From Advenella sp048381675 (GTDB lineage Bacteria; Pseudomonadota; Gammaproteobacteria; Burkholderiales; Burkholderiaceae_B), in NCBI RefSeq assembly GCF_048381675.1, contig NZ_JBLWIS010000001.1, positions 434,001-498,000 on the forward strand: a DNA stretch of 64,000 nt, given 5' to 3'. Each line of letters begins with the position of its first letter. The stretch's first letter is position 1. The translations under genes and the position numbers were made by a program. Positions 42,329-51,544 of the stretch are shown one piece after another. The notes below the pieces were generated by a model that was given only the letters and a program-made list of their open reading frames with translations, had not been told where the DNA came from and searched no databases.

Positions 42329-43473
42329 ACGCAAGTGCAGAGCATCACAGCAAAAAAGAGAAAACACAGGAAGAAACCGAACGTTTAAACGATGTCCAGA
42401 TTTTATTGGATGAGGCTGATGACGTACCCGTGCCGCTTTCTGTTTATGAAGACCCGATCGGCTTATACCTGCTTTCCCCATCTGGCGCCTTGCAGGATCG
42501 GAGCAAACTGGTGTTGGCCGAAAAAAGGCTGACTAAAATGGGCTTTCGGGTTACGGTTGATAAAGCAGCGGACGCCCAGGACTTGCGTTTTGCCGGTACT
42601 GACAAGCAAAGGGCCCGGGCGTTCTCCCGTGCGGCCAAAGACAGTAGCACGGTGGTTATGTCAACCCGTGGCGGTTATGGAATTAGCCGGATTCTGCACC
42701 AGATTGACTGGAAATTACTTGAAAACAATCCGAAGAAATATATTGGTTACAGTGATTTCACCGCTTTCAATCTGGCCTTGTTGGCAAAAACCGGTCTAAG
42801 CAGTTTTACCGGACCCGCAGCAGTGTCCGACTTTGGCAATAAAAAAGTAGACGACTTGACCGCCGAGATTTTTGTGGAAAGCATGCGTGGTGAGCTGGAA
42901 ATATTAAGTTTTGAATCGCCCGATTCTGATGCCGTTGATGCACGTGGCACGTTATGGGGTGGTAACCTGGCAATGATTGCTTCGCTGGTGGGTACGCCTT
43001 ATTTGCCTAAAATCAAAAACGGCATTCTTTTTTTTGAAGATGTGGGTGAGCATCCCTATCGTGTTGAGCGTATGCTGACCCATTTGTTGCATGCGGGTAT
43101 TTTGCAAAAGCAAAAGGCGATTCTGCTAGGACACATTACCGATTACAAATTGACTGAAAACGATAACGGCTATGATATGCCCCATGTTATCAAGTGGCTG
43201 AAAGAGCAGGTAAATGTGCCGGTTGTATATGGCTTGCCTTATGGTCATGGCGAAGTCAGGGTCACCTTGCCGATTGGCAAGAAGGTGGGGGTCGCTACTG
43301 AAGACGGTATGGCTTATTTGGTCCTGGAGGAACATGTTCATTCTCATGAAGCTGAAGCCGGTGCAGATGATAGTAGTGAACAAGGTCATGCCCATGAAAG
43401 CGTTCATTTACATGTGCATGATGAGCCAAAGCTCGCAAGCAAGGAAAAAACCGGAAAAAAAAGCAAAAAATAA
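42325..43473 (+). CDS. ldcA: Muramoyltetrapeptide (LD-) carboxypeptidase with His-rich tail
   Basis: A 382-residue S66-family peptidase: catalytic Ser143 in YIGYSDFTA, Glu238 in ILFFEDVGE and His308 in LPYGHGEVR, plus STRGGYGISRIL. It cuts the L-Lys/DAP-D-Ala bond of murein tetrapeptides for recycling in the cytoplasm. Two extras are unusual: an N-terminal charged extension of about 40 residues, and a tail from residue 336 with eight histidines (337, 339, 341, 355, 357, 361, 363, 365), many spaced as HxH, ending in a Lys-rich tip. The tail looks metal-binding. Coupled to tadA by a 4-bp overlap. Confidence 0.9.
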   Translation: MNASAEHHSKKEKTQEETERLNDVQILLDEADDVPVPLSVYEDPIGLYLLSPSGALQDRSKLVLAEKRLTKMGFRVTVDKAADAQDLRFAGTDKQRARAFSRAAKDSSTVVMSTRGGYGISRILHQIDWKLLENNPKKYIGYSDFTAFNLALLAKTGLSSFTGPAAVSDFGNKKVDDLTAEIFVESMRGELEILSFESPDSDAVDARGTLWGGNLAMIASLVGTPYLPKIKNGILFFEDVGEHPYRVERMLTHLLHAGILQKQKAILLGHITDYKLTENDNGYDMPHVIKWLKEQVNVPVVYGLPYGHGEVRVTLPIGKKVGVATEDGMAYLVLEEHVHSHEAEAGADDSSEQGHAHESVHLHVHDEPKLASKEKTGKKSKK

Positions 43474-43479
43474 TCATGA

Positions 43480-43510
43480 ATTATTGAAAAAAGGTATTAT
43501 TTTCAATAAT
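43480..43510. repeat. AT-rich inverted repeat after ldcA
   Basis: ATTATTGAAAA (43480-43490) and TTTTCAATAAT (43500-43510) are a perfect 11-bp inverted repeat with a 9-base loop, six bases after the ldcA stop. Low GC and no strict T-run make it a weak terminator. It shares the core TTGAAAA/TTTTCAA with the palindrome near pbpG. Confidence 0.4.
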
Positions 43511-43617
43511 TAAGGCCTTATTTTGTTAAAATTACGGCTAAATTCAAATCTTGAAATGTCTTTTCCATCAGGGAAAGGCATTTTTCTTTGCAAGTAACTT
43601 TTTCATTAAAAATTATC

Positions 43618-45219
43618 GTGATCTCTACAGCAAATCTTACCATTCAGTTTGGACCCAAACCTCTTTTTGAAAATGTCAGTGTTAAATTCGGTGGAGGTAA
43701 CCGTTATGGCCTGATTGGTGCCAATGGTTCTGGTAAATCCACTTTCATGAAAATCATTGGTGGCGACCTCGAGGCAAGCTCTGGTAATGTTTCGCTGGAT
43801 CCCGGTGTGCGCTTGGGTAAGTTGCGTCAAGACCAATTTGCCTACGAAGAAGTTCGGGTGCTTGATGTGGTCATGATGGGTCACGTTGAAATGTGGGAGG
43901 CCATGAGCCAGCGCGATGCTATTTACGCCAACCTTGAGGCCACCGATGACGATTACATGCGTGCGGCCGAATTAGAGGCCAAATTTGCCGAATATGATGG
44001 CTATACCGCAGAAGCCCGTGCCGGTGAGCTGTTGCTTGGGCTGGAAATACCGGTTGAGCAACATCAGTTGCCCATGAAGGAAATCGCACCGGGCTGGAAG
44101 TTGCGGGTATTGCTGGCGCAAGCCCTGTTCTCCAACCCTGATGTCCTGCTGCTTGATGAGCCTACCAACAACCTGGACATCAATACCATTCGATGGCTTG
44201 AAGGGGTGCTTAACGGTTACCAAAGTACCATGATCATCATCAGTCACGACCGTCACTTCCTGAATCAGGTCTGTACCCATATGGCCGACCTCGATTATGG
44301 GGAAATCCGTATTTATCCCGGTAACTATGATGATTATATGCTTGCTTCCACCCAGGCCCGTGAAAGGCTGGTGAGTGACAATGCCAAGGCCAAGGAACGC
44401 GTAACTGAACTGCAGGATTTTGTGCGCCGTTTTGCCGCCAATAAATCCAAGTCACGCCAGGCCACGTCTCGCCTGAAGCAAATTGACCGGATCAAGTCTG
44501 AAACCGTTGAAGTCAAGCCATCTTCACGGCAGAACCCTTACATCAGGTTTGAGCAGGAAAAAGTTTTGCACCGTCTGGCCGTAACGGTTGAAAAAGTCAG
44601 CAAGGCTTTTGATGTACCGGTTATCAAGGATTTTTCTGCCATGATCGAAGCGGGCCAGAAAATTGCTATTATTGGTGCTAATGGTGTGGGTAAAACTACG
44701 CTGTTAAGACTGTTTGCCGGTGATCTGCAGCCAGATAGCGGCACAATTAAATGGTCTGAGAATGCTGATATCGGTTACATGGCTCAAGACGTTTCCGACT
44801 ATTTTCAGAAAGACATTAATGTGTTTGACTGGATGGGGCAGTATCGCAAGCCAGGAGATGAAGACCAGGCCATCCGTTCTGTCCTGGGCCGATTGCTGTT
44901 TTCTGCCGATGATATCGTCAAGCAGGTCAAGGTGTTGTCGGGCGGCGAGAAAAACCGCATGACATTCGGACGCCTGATGCTTGGACGGCATAATGTCCTG
45001 CTGCTTGATGAGCCGACCAATCACCTGGATATGGAATCTATTGAGTCATTGCAGTTTGCGCTGGAAAAATTCGCCGGTACCTTAATCTTCGTTTCACACG
45101 ACCGTGAATTCGTTTCAGGCCTGGCCGATCGCATCATTGAAATCATGCCCGATGGCGAGATTGTTGACTACCAGGGTGGCTATGAAGATTACTTGTCTTC
45201 ACGCGGTATCGAGGGTTAA
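43618..45219 (+). CDS. ybiT: ABC-F ATPase, YbiT-like
   Basis: A 533-residue cytoplasmic protein with two ABC domains and no membrane part. Walker A motifs are GANGSGKS and GANGVGKT; Walker B motifs are VLLLDEPTNNLD and VLLLDEPTNHLD. The linker RFAANKSKSRQATSRLKQID and the start LTIQFGPKPLFENVSVKFGG closely match YbiT of E. coli. ABC-F proteins act on ribosomes at the E site. The GTG at 43618 gives the conserved start; the frame is open to 43588. Overlaps yigZ by one base (TAATG). Confidence 0.92.
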   Translation: MISTANLTIQFGPKPLFENVSVKFGGGNRYGLIGANGSGKSTFMKIIGGDLEASSGNVSLDPGVRLGKLRQDQFAYEEVRVLDVVMMGHVEMWEAMSQRDAIYANLEATDDDYMRAAELEAKFAEYDGYTAEARAGELLLGLEIPVEQHQLPMKEIAPGWKLRVLLAQALFSNPDVLLLDEPTNNLDINTIRWLEGVLNGYQSTMIIISHDRHFLNQVCTHMADLDYGEIRIYPGNYDDYMLASTQARERLVSDNAKAKERVTELQDFVRRFAANKSKSRQATSRLKQIDRIKSETVEVKPSSRQNPYIRFEQEKVLHRLAVTVEKVSKAFDVPVIKDFSAMIEAGQKIAIIGANGVGKTTLLRLFAGDLQPDSGTIKWSENADIGYMAQDVSDYFQKDINVFDWMGQYRKPGDEDQAIRSVLGRLLFSADDIVKQVKVLSGGEKNRMTFGRLMLGRHNVLLLDEPTNHLDMESIESLQFALEKFAGTLIFVSHDREFVSGLADRIIEIMPDGEIVDYQGGYEDYLSSRGIEG

Positions 45220-45818
45220 TGAGGACACTGTCTGAGCCGTTCTCGTTTGAGGAAGATATTAAAAAAAGCCGGTTTATTGCACATGCCCTGCCGGTGTCTT
45301 CTTCAGAAGAGGCGCTTGATTTTTTTGCCCGGCTTCATGAGCCCGAGGCCACTCACAATTGTTGGGCCTTCAAGGTTGGCCAGAATTATCGATTCAATGA
45401 TGATGGTGAGCCGGGTGGAACGGCCGGGCGGCCTATTTTGCAGGCCATAGAAGGCCAGGACCTTACCAATGTTGCGGTACTGGTTATTCGTTACTTTGGT
45501 GGTATCAAGCTGGGTACTGGCGGGTTGGTACGGGCATATGGCGGCTGCGCGGCCAAATGTCTGCGTGCGGCCCCTCAGGTGGAAATCATCGCAACAAAAA
45601 CCGTGATTTGCTCTTGCCTGTTTTCAGAAATGGCGCTGGTTAAGTCGCGGATTGCCCAGACTGAAGCCAAAATTGTGGATGAAATTTATACCGATACAGG
45701 TATAACCATGACACTTGAAATACCCCTGGCCCAGATTGAACCCCTTGGGCAGGTGTTCATTAACCTGACCAAGGGCAAGGGACAGTGGTATTTTCCTGAT
45801 GCCCCAGGGCAGTCATAA
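45219..45818 (+). CDS. yigZ: YigZ/IMPACT-family protein
   Basis: A 199-residue protein with the IMPACT signature AVLVIRYFGGIKLGTGGLVRAYGG and the N-terminal EEDIKKSRFIAHALPVSSSEEAL, plus HNCWAFKVG and DGEPGGTAGRPIL. The C-terminal third looks like the EF-G-related DUF1949 domain. Role uncertain; IMPACT homologues touch translational control. Coupled to the ABC-F gene by TAATG, so both may act on ribosomes. Confidence 0.93.
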   Translation: MRTLSEPFSFEEDIKKSRFIAHALPVSSSEEALDFFARLHEPEATHNCWAFKVGQNYRFNDDGEPGGTAGRPILQAIEGQDLTNVAVLVIRYFGGIKLGTGGLVRAYGGCAAKCLRAAPQVEIIATKTVICSCLFSEMALVKSRIAQTEAKIVDEIYTDTGITMTLEIPLAQIEPLGQVFINLTKGKGQWYFPDAPGQS

Positions 45819-45887
45819 AGTCATAACTGCCGCTGCTTTGGCATAAATGTGTTGTTTGCCACGTCATGTGGCCAAGAAGATGCAAAA

Positions 45888-46274
45888 TCAGGCTTTGTTC
45901 TCTTCATTTGCCTTGGCTTGTGCCGTGGCAATTTCCTGATGCACTTTCTCCATGTCAATTTCCTGGATTTTGGTTAGCAATTCATCCAGTTGATTGGGAG
46001 ACAGGGCGCCCGCTTGGGAAAACATCAGGACTTTTTCACGGAAAACCATCAGGGTAGGAATAGAGCGGATCCTTAGGGCACCGGCCAGTTCTTGCTCTTC
46101 TTCAGTGTTGATTTTGGCAAACTCAATATTGGTGAATTTTTCTGAGGCTTTTTCAAAAACCGGTGCAAACTGGCGGCAAGGGCCGCACCAAGGTGCCCAG
46201 AAATCAATAATCAGGGTGTTGTTGTCTTTGATGGCAGCCTCAAAGGTTGCCTGGGTTAGTTCTTTAATGGCCAT
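45888..46274 (-). CDS. Thioredoxin-family protein with C-terminal extension
   Basis: A 128-residue protein with the redox motif DFWAPWCGPCRQ (Cys30, Cys33) and the cis-Pro loop SIPTLMVFRE. The core ends near residue 105 and a charged helical tail of about 20 residues (MEKVHQEIATAQAKANEENKA) follows, which classical TrxA lacks. No signal peptide, so cytoplasmic. Transcribed alone leftwards. It is probably an auxiliary thioredoxin. Confidence 0.88.
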   Translation of the reverse strand: MAIKELTQATFEAAIKDNNTLIIDFWAPWCGPCRQFAPVFEKASEKFTNIEFAKINTEEEQELAGALRIRSIPTLMVFREKVLMFSQAGALSPNQLDELLTKIQEIDMEKVHQEIATAQAKANEENKA

Positions 46275-46376
46275 GATGAGTGTTCCTTAAGTAAGACCTG
46301 TATAGTAACTGTAAATGCGGGTCAGTGGCGTCAAATTAAAGTTGAATTTTTTTATCATTCCCATAGGCAAATTATT

Positions 46377-46416
46377 AAGCCGGCACTGCTTTTAGGCAAG
46401 GCCGGCTTTTTTTTAT
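46377..46416. terminator. Rho-independent terminator, best in the rightward direction
   Basis: AAGCCGGC (46377-46384) and GCCGGCTT (46401-46408) form an 8-bp stem with a 16-base loop, followed by a run of T's on the plus strand. The flanking genes run leftwards, where the trailing sequence is only AATAATTTG. It sits between the permease (ends 46473) and the thioredoxin start (46274). Confidence 0.65.
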
Positions 46417-46472
46417 TGCAGCTTAATTTGGCGTTAGCCAGAATGGACGTTAATGTCTTTTAAGCATTTTGT

Positions 46473-47762
46473 TTATTCAAGAATAAACCGGATAACGAAC
46501 AGCACGGCAACAATAACGCTGGCAATATGCAGTTCTTTCATCCTGCCGGTGCCAATTTTCATGATCACGTAGCTGATAAACCCGAATGCAATCCCTTCGG
46601 CAATTGAATAGGTAAACGGCATGATAATCGCTGTCAAAGAGGCGGGAATGGCTTCTGTGACATCGGACCATTCTATCTCTGTCAAGTCTCTTACCATGAG
46701 GCCGGCGACATAGAGCAGGGCTGGCGCGGTAGCGTAAGCGGGTACAACGCTGGCCAACGGAGCAAAGAAAAGACAAAGCAGGAACAGTATGCCAATGATC
46801 ATGGCAGTCATGCCGGTACGTCCACCTGCCTGTACACCAGCGGCACTTTCAACAAAGGCGGTGGTGCTGCTAGTGCCAACCAGGGAGCCAGCCAAAATGG
46901 CGCTGCTATCGGCAAACAGGGCGCGTCCCAGTTTGTTGGGCTTGCCTTCAGGAAGCAGATTGGCGCGTTTTGCCACGCCAATCAGGGTGCCGGTAGCGTC
47001 AAAAACCTCAACCAGTACAAAGACCAGAATAACGTTCAGGAAACCATGGTTCAGCACGCCGGCAATATCAAGCTGAAGAAAAGTGGGTGCAACGCTTGGC
47101 GGCATGGAAACGATATTTGAAATAGGCGGACTATAGCCCAGTATGGCCGATAAAATGGTAATGGCCAAAATGCCGATCAGGATAGCACCCTTGATTTTTA
47201 AGGCATCAAGGACTGCGATAATAAAAAAGCCCAGAATAGCCAAGAGCACTGTGGGAGAGCTTAAGTCGCCCTGTGAAACCAGCGTGGCATTATTTCCAAC
47301 AACAATGCCGGCAGATTTAAGTGCGATTAGTGCCAGAAACAGGCCGATACCCGCCACAATAGCCGCCCGCAGGGATTTGGGAATGCCCTCAATTAGCCAT
47401 TTTCGCAAGCCGGAAGCGGAAAGAATCAGGAAAATAACGCCCGATACAAACACTGCGCCAAGGGCCTGTTGCCATGTATAACCCATGGCTCCGACTACCC
47501 CGAAGGCAAAAAAGGCATTCAGGCCCATGCCGGGCGCCATGCCAATGGGCCAGTTGGCCAGAAAAGCCATGATAAAGCAACCCAGGGCAGCCGCCAGGCA
47601 AGTGGCTACAAATACCGAACCCTTGTCCATACCCGTTGTCGCCAGGATTTCCGGGTTGACAAAGATGATATAGGCCATGGTCAGGAAAGTGGTGACGCCG
47701 GCCAGAACTTCGGTTCGGGCATCGGTTGAATGCTCTCGTAGCTTAAACAGTGACTCAAGCAT
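46473..47762 (-). CDS. NCS2/AzgA-type adenine/guanine/hypoxanthine permease
   Basis: A 429-residue membrane protein of the AzgA branch: TEVLAGVTTFLTMAYIIFVNPEIL near the start, GMAPGMGLNAFFAF, EVFDATGTLIGVAKRANLL and GTSSTTAFVESAAGVQAGGRTG. It imports purine bases with protons, fitting the purine block 7 kb away. AGGAG lies eight bases before the ATG at 47762; the ATG at 47768 is only two bases from it and less likely. Monocistronic. Confidence 0.92.
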   Translation of the reverse strand: MLESLFKLREHSTDARTEVLAGVTTFLTMAYIIFVNPEILATTGMDKGSVFVATCLAAALGCFIMAFLANWPIGMAPGMGLNAFFAFGVVGAMGYTWQQALGAVFVSGVIFLILSASGLRKWLIEGIPKSLRAAIVAGIGLFLALIALKSAGIVVGNNATLVSQGDLSSPTVLLAILGFFIIAVLDALKIKGAILIGILAITILSAILGYSPPISNIVSMPPSVAPTFLQLDIAGVLNHGFLNVILVFVLVEVFDATGTLIGVAKRANLLPEGKPNKLGRALFADSSAILAGSLVGTSSTTAFVESAAGVQAGGRTGMTAMIIGILFLLCLFFAPLASVVPAYATAPALLYVAGLMVRDLTEIEWSDVTEAIPASLTAIIMPFTYSIAEGIAFGFISYVIMKIGTGRMKELHIASVIVAVLFVIRFILE

Positions 47763-47983
47763 GGGCATTACTCCTATTTAATGAAGAACAACGTGTAAAA
47801 TATGTACTTTAACGTACACGGCGTCTCCTTCATAAATAAAAAGGCGTATGGTTTGGGTATTTATACAGGCACGTCTTTAATAAGCAACATAATGATTTTG
47901 TCAGGTGACTGCCCTGGTGCTGCAAGAAAGGTTGCTGCCAACGTTCCATCTAGCATAAAACTGCTGTTTTTAGATTTGAAATA

Positions 47984-49012
47984 ATGAATATTATTGGTTT
48001 TGAAAGTTCCTGTGATGAAACAGGCGTTGCAATCGTCAATACTGAAAAGGGCTTGCTGGCGCACGCCTTGCATAGCCAGATTGCCATGCACCAGGCTTAT
48101 GGTGGCGTCGTGCCCGAGTTGGCCTCACGTGACCATATCCGGCGTGTCTTGCCGTTAACCCGCGAAGTGCTGGAAAATTCCGGGCTATCCATCAATGATA
48201 TCGATGCCGTTGCGTATACGGCAGGTCCTGGGCTGGCCGGAGCCTTGCTGGTTGGTGCTTCAGTGGCGCAGGCATTTGCCTGGGCGCATGGTTTGCCTGC
48301 CATTGCCATTCATCACCTTGAGGGGCATTTGCTGTCTCCGATGCTGGCTGAAGAAGTGCCCGAGTTTCCTTTTGTGGCTTTGCTGGTTTCCGGTGGGCAT
48401 ACCCAAATCATGCGGGTTAATGGGGTTGGGCAGTACGAGTTGCTGGGTGAAACCCTTGATGATGCGGCCGGAGAGGCGTTCGATAAATCGGCCAAACTCA
48501 TGGGTTTGCCTTATCCAGGTGGGCCAGCGCTTTCACGACTCGCTGAAAAGGGGGATCCATCCGCTTATGCCTTGCCACGTCCGATGATGCATAGTGCAGA
48601 TCTTGATTTCAGTTTCAGTGGGCTGAAAACGGCGGTGCTAACCACGCTGCGAAAAATAGAGCAGGGTGGCGCTTTGGCAGAACAGGACAGGGCAAACCTG
48701 GCTGCCTCGGTGCAACAGGCTATTGTTGATGTGCTGGGTTACAAGGTTATTAAGGCCATGAAGCAGACCGGGCTGAAAAGACTGGTAGTGGCGGGCGGTG
48801 TTGGGGCAAACAGCCAGTTGCGCAGCTATTTGCGTAGCGAGATGGCCAAGCAGGGCGGGCAGGTGTTCTTCCCGCCGCTTGCGCTGTGTACCGACAATGG
48901 CGCAATGATTGCGCATGCTGCGGCAGAACGGGTAAAGGCGGGGTTGGTTGACCTAAGCAGCGATACTTACGCGTTCAAGGTACAACCCCGCTGGGAGCTT
49001 TCCGAGGCTTAG
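47984..49012 (+). CDS. tsaD: tRNA N6-adenosine threonylcarbamoyltransferase TsaD
   Basis: A 342-residue ASKHA-fold protein: IIGFESSCDETGVAI, VVPELASRDHIRRV, the metal-binding histidines in IHHLEGHLLSP, and VVAGGVGANSQLR with CTDNGAMIA. Together with TsaB and TsaE it transfers threonylcarbamoyl to A37 of ANN-decoding tRNAs. The last 4 bp overlap the end of plsY, tail to tail. Confidence 0.97.
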   Translation: MNIIGFESSCDETGVAIVNTEKGLLAHALHSQIAMHQAYGGVVPELASRDHIRRVLPLTREVLENSGLSINDIDAVAYTAGPGLAGALLVGASVAQAFAWAHGLPAIAIHHLEGHLLSPMLAEEVPEFPFVALLVSGGHTQIMRVNGVGQYELLGETLDDAAGEAFDKSAKLMGLPYPGGPALSRLAEKGDPSAYALPRPMMHSADLDFSFSGLKTAVLTTLRKIEQGGALAEQDRANLAASVQQAIVDVLGYKVIKAMKQTGLKRLVVAGGVGANSQLRSYLRSEMAKQGGQVFFPPLALCTDNGAMIAHAAAERVKAGLVDLSSDTYAFKVQPRWELSEA

Positions 49013-49644
49013 TGCCGGTTTTTTTGCCCAAGCCGGGATTCTGTTCCCGCCAGCAGATTGATAATGTTCTTTTTATGCTTGTAAATAAGTATCAGGGAAA
49101 TAAGGCAAATAACCCAAAATATTTCTGGTACGCAGTACCAGGCAATCTGATGGCCGGCATAATAGTAAAAGGGTGCAAAAATGGCGGCAACAATTGCCGC
49201 CAGCGAAGAGTACCTGAAAAATACGGCAATAATGATCCAGGTGGCCAGGGTGGCCACAGCTAGCCATGGCTGGATGGCAAGCAGGATGCCCACGGCTGTT
49301 GCCACGCCTTTGCCACCTTTGAATTTAAGAAAGATAGAATACAAATGGCCAAGGAAAACAGCCAAAGCAACCAGTGCAATACTGCTCACGGTAAGGTTAA
49401 ATTCCGGCGCGAACTTGATGGCAATATATACCGCCAGCCATCCCTTGAACGCATCGCCAACCAAGGTAAGGGCGGCGGCCAGTTTGTTGCCGCTTCTGAG
49501 AACATTAGTGGCGCCGGGATTGCCCGAGCCAAAGGTTCTGGGGTCTTGGAGACCAAATAATTTGCTGGTAATAATGGCGAAAGGTATTGATCCTGCCAGG
49601 TAGGCTAAAATAATGGCGAGAATGCTTGCCAGCATGGTATTCAT
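49009..49644 (-). CDS. plsY: Acyl-phosphate:glycerol-3-phosphate acyltransferase PlsY
   Basis: A 211-residue membrane protein with the three PlsY motifs: LAGSIPFAIITSKL near the start, GSGNPGATNVLRSGNK, and HLYSIFLKFKGGKGVATAVG. About five to six membrane segments. It acylates glycerol-3-phosphate with acyl-phosphate, the first step of phospholipid synthesis. The ATG at 49644 precedes TMLASILAI; GGAA lies before it. Convergent with tsaD. Confidence 0.95.
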   Translation of the reverse strand: MNTMLASILAIILAYLAGSIPFAIITSKLFGLQDPRTFGSGNPGATNVLRSGNKLAAALTLVGDAFKGWLAVYIAIKFAPEFNLTVSSIALVALAVFLGHLYSIFLKFKGGKGVATAVGILLAIQPWLAVATLATWIIIAVFFRYSSLAAIVAAIFAPFYYYAGHQIAWYCVPEIFWVICLISLILIYKHKKNIINLLAGTESRLGQKNRH

Positions 49645-49882
49645 TGGAATTCCTTCTTATTATGAAGTGCAGATTATAAACAGGAATGATTTTATTTTTA
49701 AGTCGACACGTGATATTTTTGGATAATATTTGCAAGATGTAATTCAAACAAGTTCATTCAGGTTATATTGTTTTAAAATGCAATAAGCTGATTATAAAAA
49801 GAATGAGCAAGTCAACTTTTGTTCCTCGGTAAAGGTTTTCCATCCCATTGTTTTTTTGGGTTGTTTTTCTAGTTTGGATCTT

Positions 49883-50644
49883 ATGAAGCGAATTTTAGTC
49901 TCTAACGATGATGGATATAACGCAAAAGGCGTTGAGTTGCTGGCAGAGGCGCTACGATCGTTCGCGGAAGTCACCGTCATTGCGCCGGAAACCAATCATA
50001 GCGGTGCTTCCAATTCACTTACGCTGACTCGTCCGTTAACGGTTCGGCAGGCATCCAATGGCTATTATTATGTTAATGGGACGCCTTCCGATTGTGTGCA
50101 TATTGCCTTAACGGGCATCCTGAAATATAAACCCGATTTGGTGGTTTCAGGCATTAATAATGGCGCCAATCTTGGTGAAGATACCCTGTATTCAGGTACG
50201 GTTGCCGCAGCAACCGAAGGTTATCTGTTCGGGATTCCATCCATTGCCTTTTCCTTGACAGAACGCAACTGGCCCCATATTGAAGCGGCCGTTGAAATTG
50301 CCGCTTATATTGTCAAACACCAGTTGGAACAGCCTCGCCAGGCGCCTTGTCTGCTAAGCGTGAATATTCCGCCTTTGCCAAAGCATGAGCCTGAAAATAT
50401 CCGGGTAGCCCGTTTGGGGCGTCGTCATCCATCTCAACCGGTAATCGAGACAACCAATCCTAATGGAGAAATCCTTTACTGGATTGGTCCTACCGGTGAA
50501 GTGGCTGATGCCGGCAGTGACACCGATTTTGGCATTATTAACCAGGGACACATATCAGTTACCCCCTTGCGTCTTGATTTGACGCATTATGACGAGCTGG
50601 GCATTACGCATGAGTGGCTGGAGGGTTTATGCGTAAACCCATAG
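49883..50644 (+). CDS. surE: 5'/3'-nucleotidase SurE
   Basis: A 253-residue survival protein: MKRILVSNDDGYNAKGVELL with the metal-binding DD pair, PETNHSGASNSLTL, NGTPSDCVHIAL and VSGINNGANLGEDTLYSGTV. It removes phosphate from nucleoside monophosphates using a divalent metal. ATG 49883 gives the conserved start. It overlaps pcm by 16 bp, keeping the classic surE-pcm-nlpD order. Confidence 0.97.
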   Translation: MKRILVSNDDGYNAKGVELLAEALRSFAEVTVIAPETNHSGASNSLTLTRPLTVRQASNGYYYVNGTPSDCVHIALTGILKYKPDLVVSGINNGANLGEDTLYSGTVAAATEGYLFGIPSIAFSLTERNWPHIEAAVEIAAYIVKHQLEQPRQAPCLLSVNIPPLPKHEPENIRVARLGRRHPSQPVIETTNPNGEILYWIGPTGEVADAGSDTDFGIINQGHISVTPLRLDLTHYDELGITHEWLEGLCVNP

Positions 50645-51501
50645 ATGATCTTGTGGTTTATGGCAATAAAAATGTTAGGGATGTTCATAAAACCTCGGCG
50701 TTTGGTCCGTCACCGGTAAAGAACATTAAAATTACCCCAACCAATAGTAATACACGTATTTTGTCGGGTGCCCAGTCTTTTTCTTATGGGCAAAGCAGTG
50801 TTGCCGCCCAGGTCAAGCCAGGCGTGGCAGGTGGCACAACAGGAGGTTCCATGAATCTCGGACTGAATTCGGACAGATTGCGGCACCAGATGGTGGCACG
50901 CCTGAAGCAAAAAGGCATTACTGATACGCGGGTGCTGGCGGCCATGCTGGCGGTACCCCGGCATATATTTGTTGATCAGGGTTTGGCCAGCAGGGCATAT
51001 GAAGATGCCGCTTTGCCCATTGGGTTTTCACAAACCATTTCCCAACCCTGGATTATTTCCAGGATGCTGTCCATTGTGTGCGAAGACAGAAATCCGCAAA
51101 AGGTGCTGGAAATTGGTACGGGTTGTGGTTATCAGGCTGCCGTCATGGCTCACCTGTTTCCGGTTGTTTATAGCATAGAACGTATAAAAGGCCTTTATGA
51201 TATGGCACGTGAGCATTTAAGAGACTTGCGCCTGGTTTCCAAAGTCAGCCTGACCTTCGGTGATGGCATGCTTGGTTTGCCGGCTTATGCGCCTTTTGAT
51301 GCCATCGTCATTGCCGCGGCTGGCCTGGAGATTCCGGGTGTATTGTTGCATCAGCTTAGTGTGGGGGGCAGGTTGATTGCCCCTGAAGGCACCAGTAACC
51401 AAAGACTGGTTCTTATAGAAAGAACCGGAGAAGCAAGTTGGGACCGTTCTGAACTTGAGGCCGTGCGCTTCGTTCCGTTACGGTCAGGTACACAATCTTA
51501 G
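50629..51501 (+). CDS. pcm: Protein-L-isoaspartate O-methyltransferase, with N-terminal extension
   Basis: A 290-residue product from ATG 50629, which has GGAGGG right before it inside the end of surE. The methyltransferase proper begins near residue 75 (LGLNSDRLRHQMVARLKQKG) and shows PRHIFVDQGLASRAYEDAALPIG, the SAM loop VLEIGTGCGYQAAVMA and an APFDAIVIAAAGLEIP segment. The first 74 residues are Ser/Gly/Asn-rich and not part of the family core. An in-frame ATG at 50851 with AGGAGG four bases before it gives a standard 216-residue enzyme, so both forms may be made. It repairs isoaspartyl damage in proteins. Confidence 0.92.
   Translation: MRKPIDDLVVYGNKNVRDVHKTSAFGPSPVKNIKITPTNSNTRILSGAQSFSYGQSSVAAQVKPGVAGGTTGGSMNLGLNSDRLRHQMVARLKQKGITDTRVLAAMLAVPRHIFVDQGLASRAYEDAALPIGFSQTISQPWIISRMLSIVCEDRNPQKVLEIGTGCGYQAAVMAHLFPVVYSIERIKGLYDMAREHLRDLRLVSKVSLTFGDGMLGLPAYAPFDAIVIAAAGLEIPGVLLHQLSVGGRLIAPEGTSNQRLVLIERTGEASWDRSELEAVRFVPLRSGTQS
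50841..50853 (+). promoter_or_regulatory. Strong internal ribosome binding site in pcm
   Basis: AGGAGG (50841-50846), TTCC, then ATG (50851-50853) in the pcm frame. This is a full-consensus Shine-Dalgarno at workable spacing exactly where the conserved Pcm domain begins. It either marks the true start or a second start. Confidence 0.6.
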
Positions 51502-51544
51502 ATGGAGAATTTTTGCCTTAAATTTAATTGGCAAACTGGATATT

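Noticed and set aside
46477..46776. Long overlapping frames antisense to or inside the purine permease and other genes
   Set aside because: They are shadows of strongly conserved proteins in another frame and show no motif of their own.
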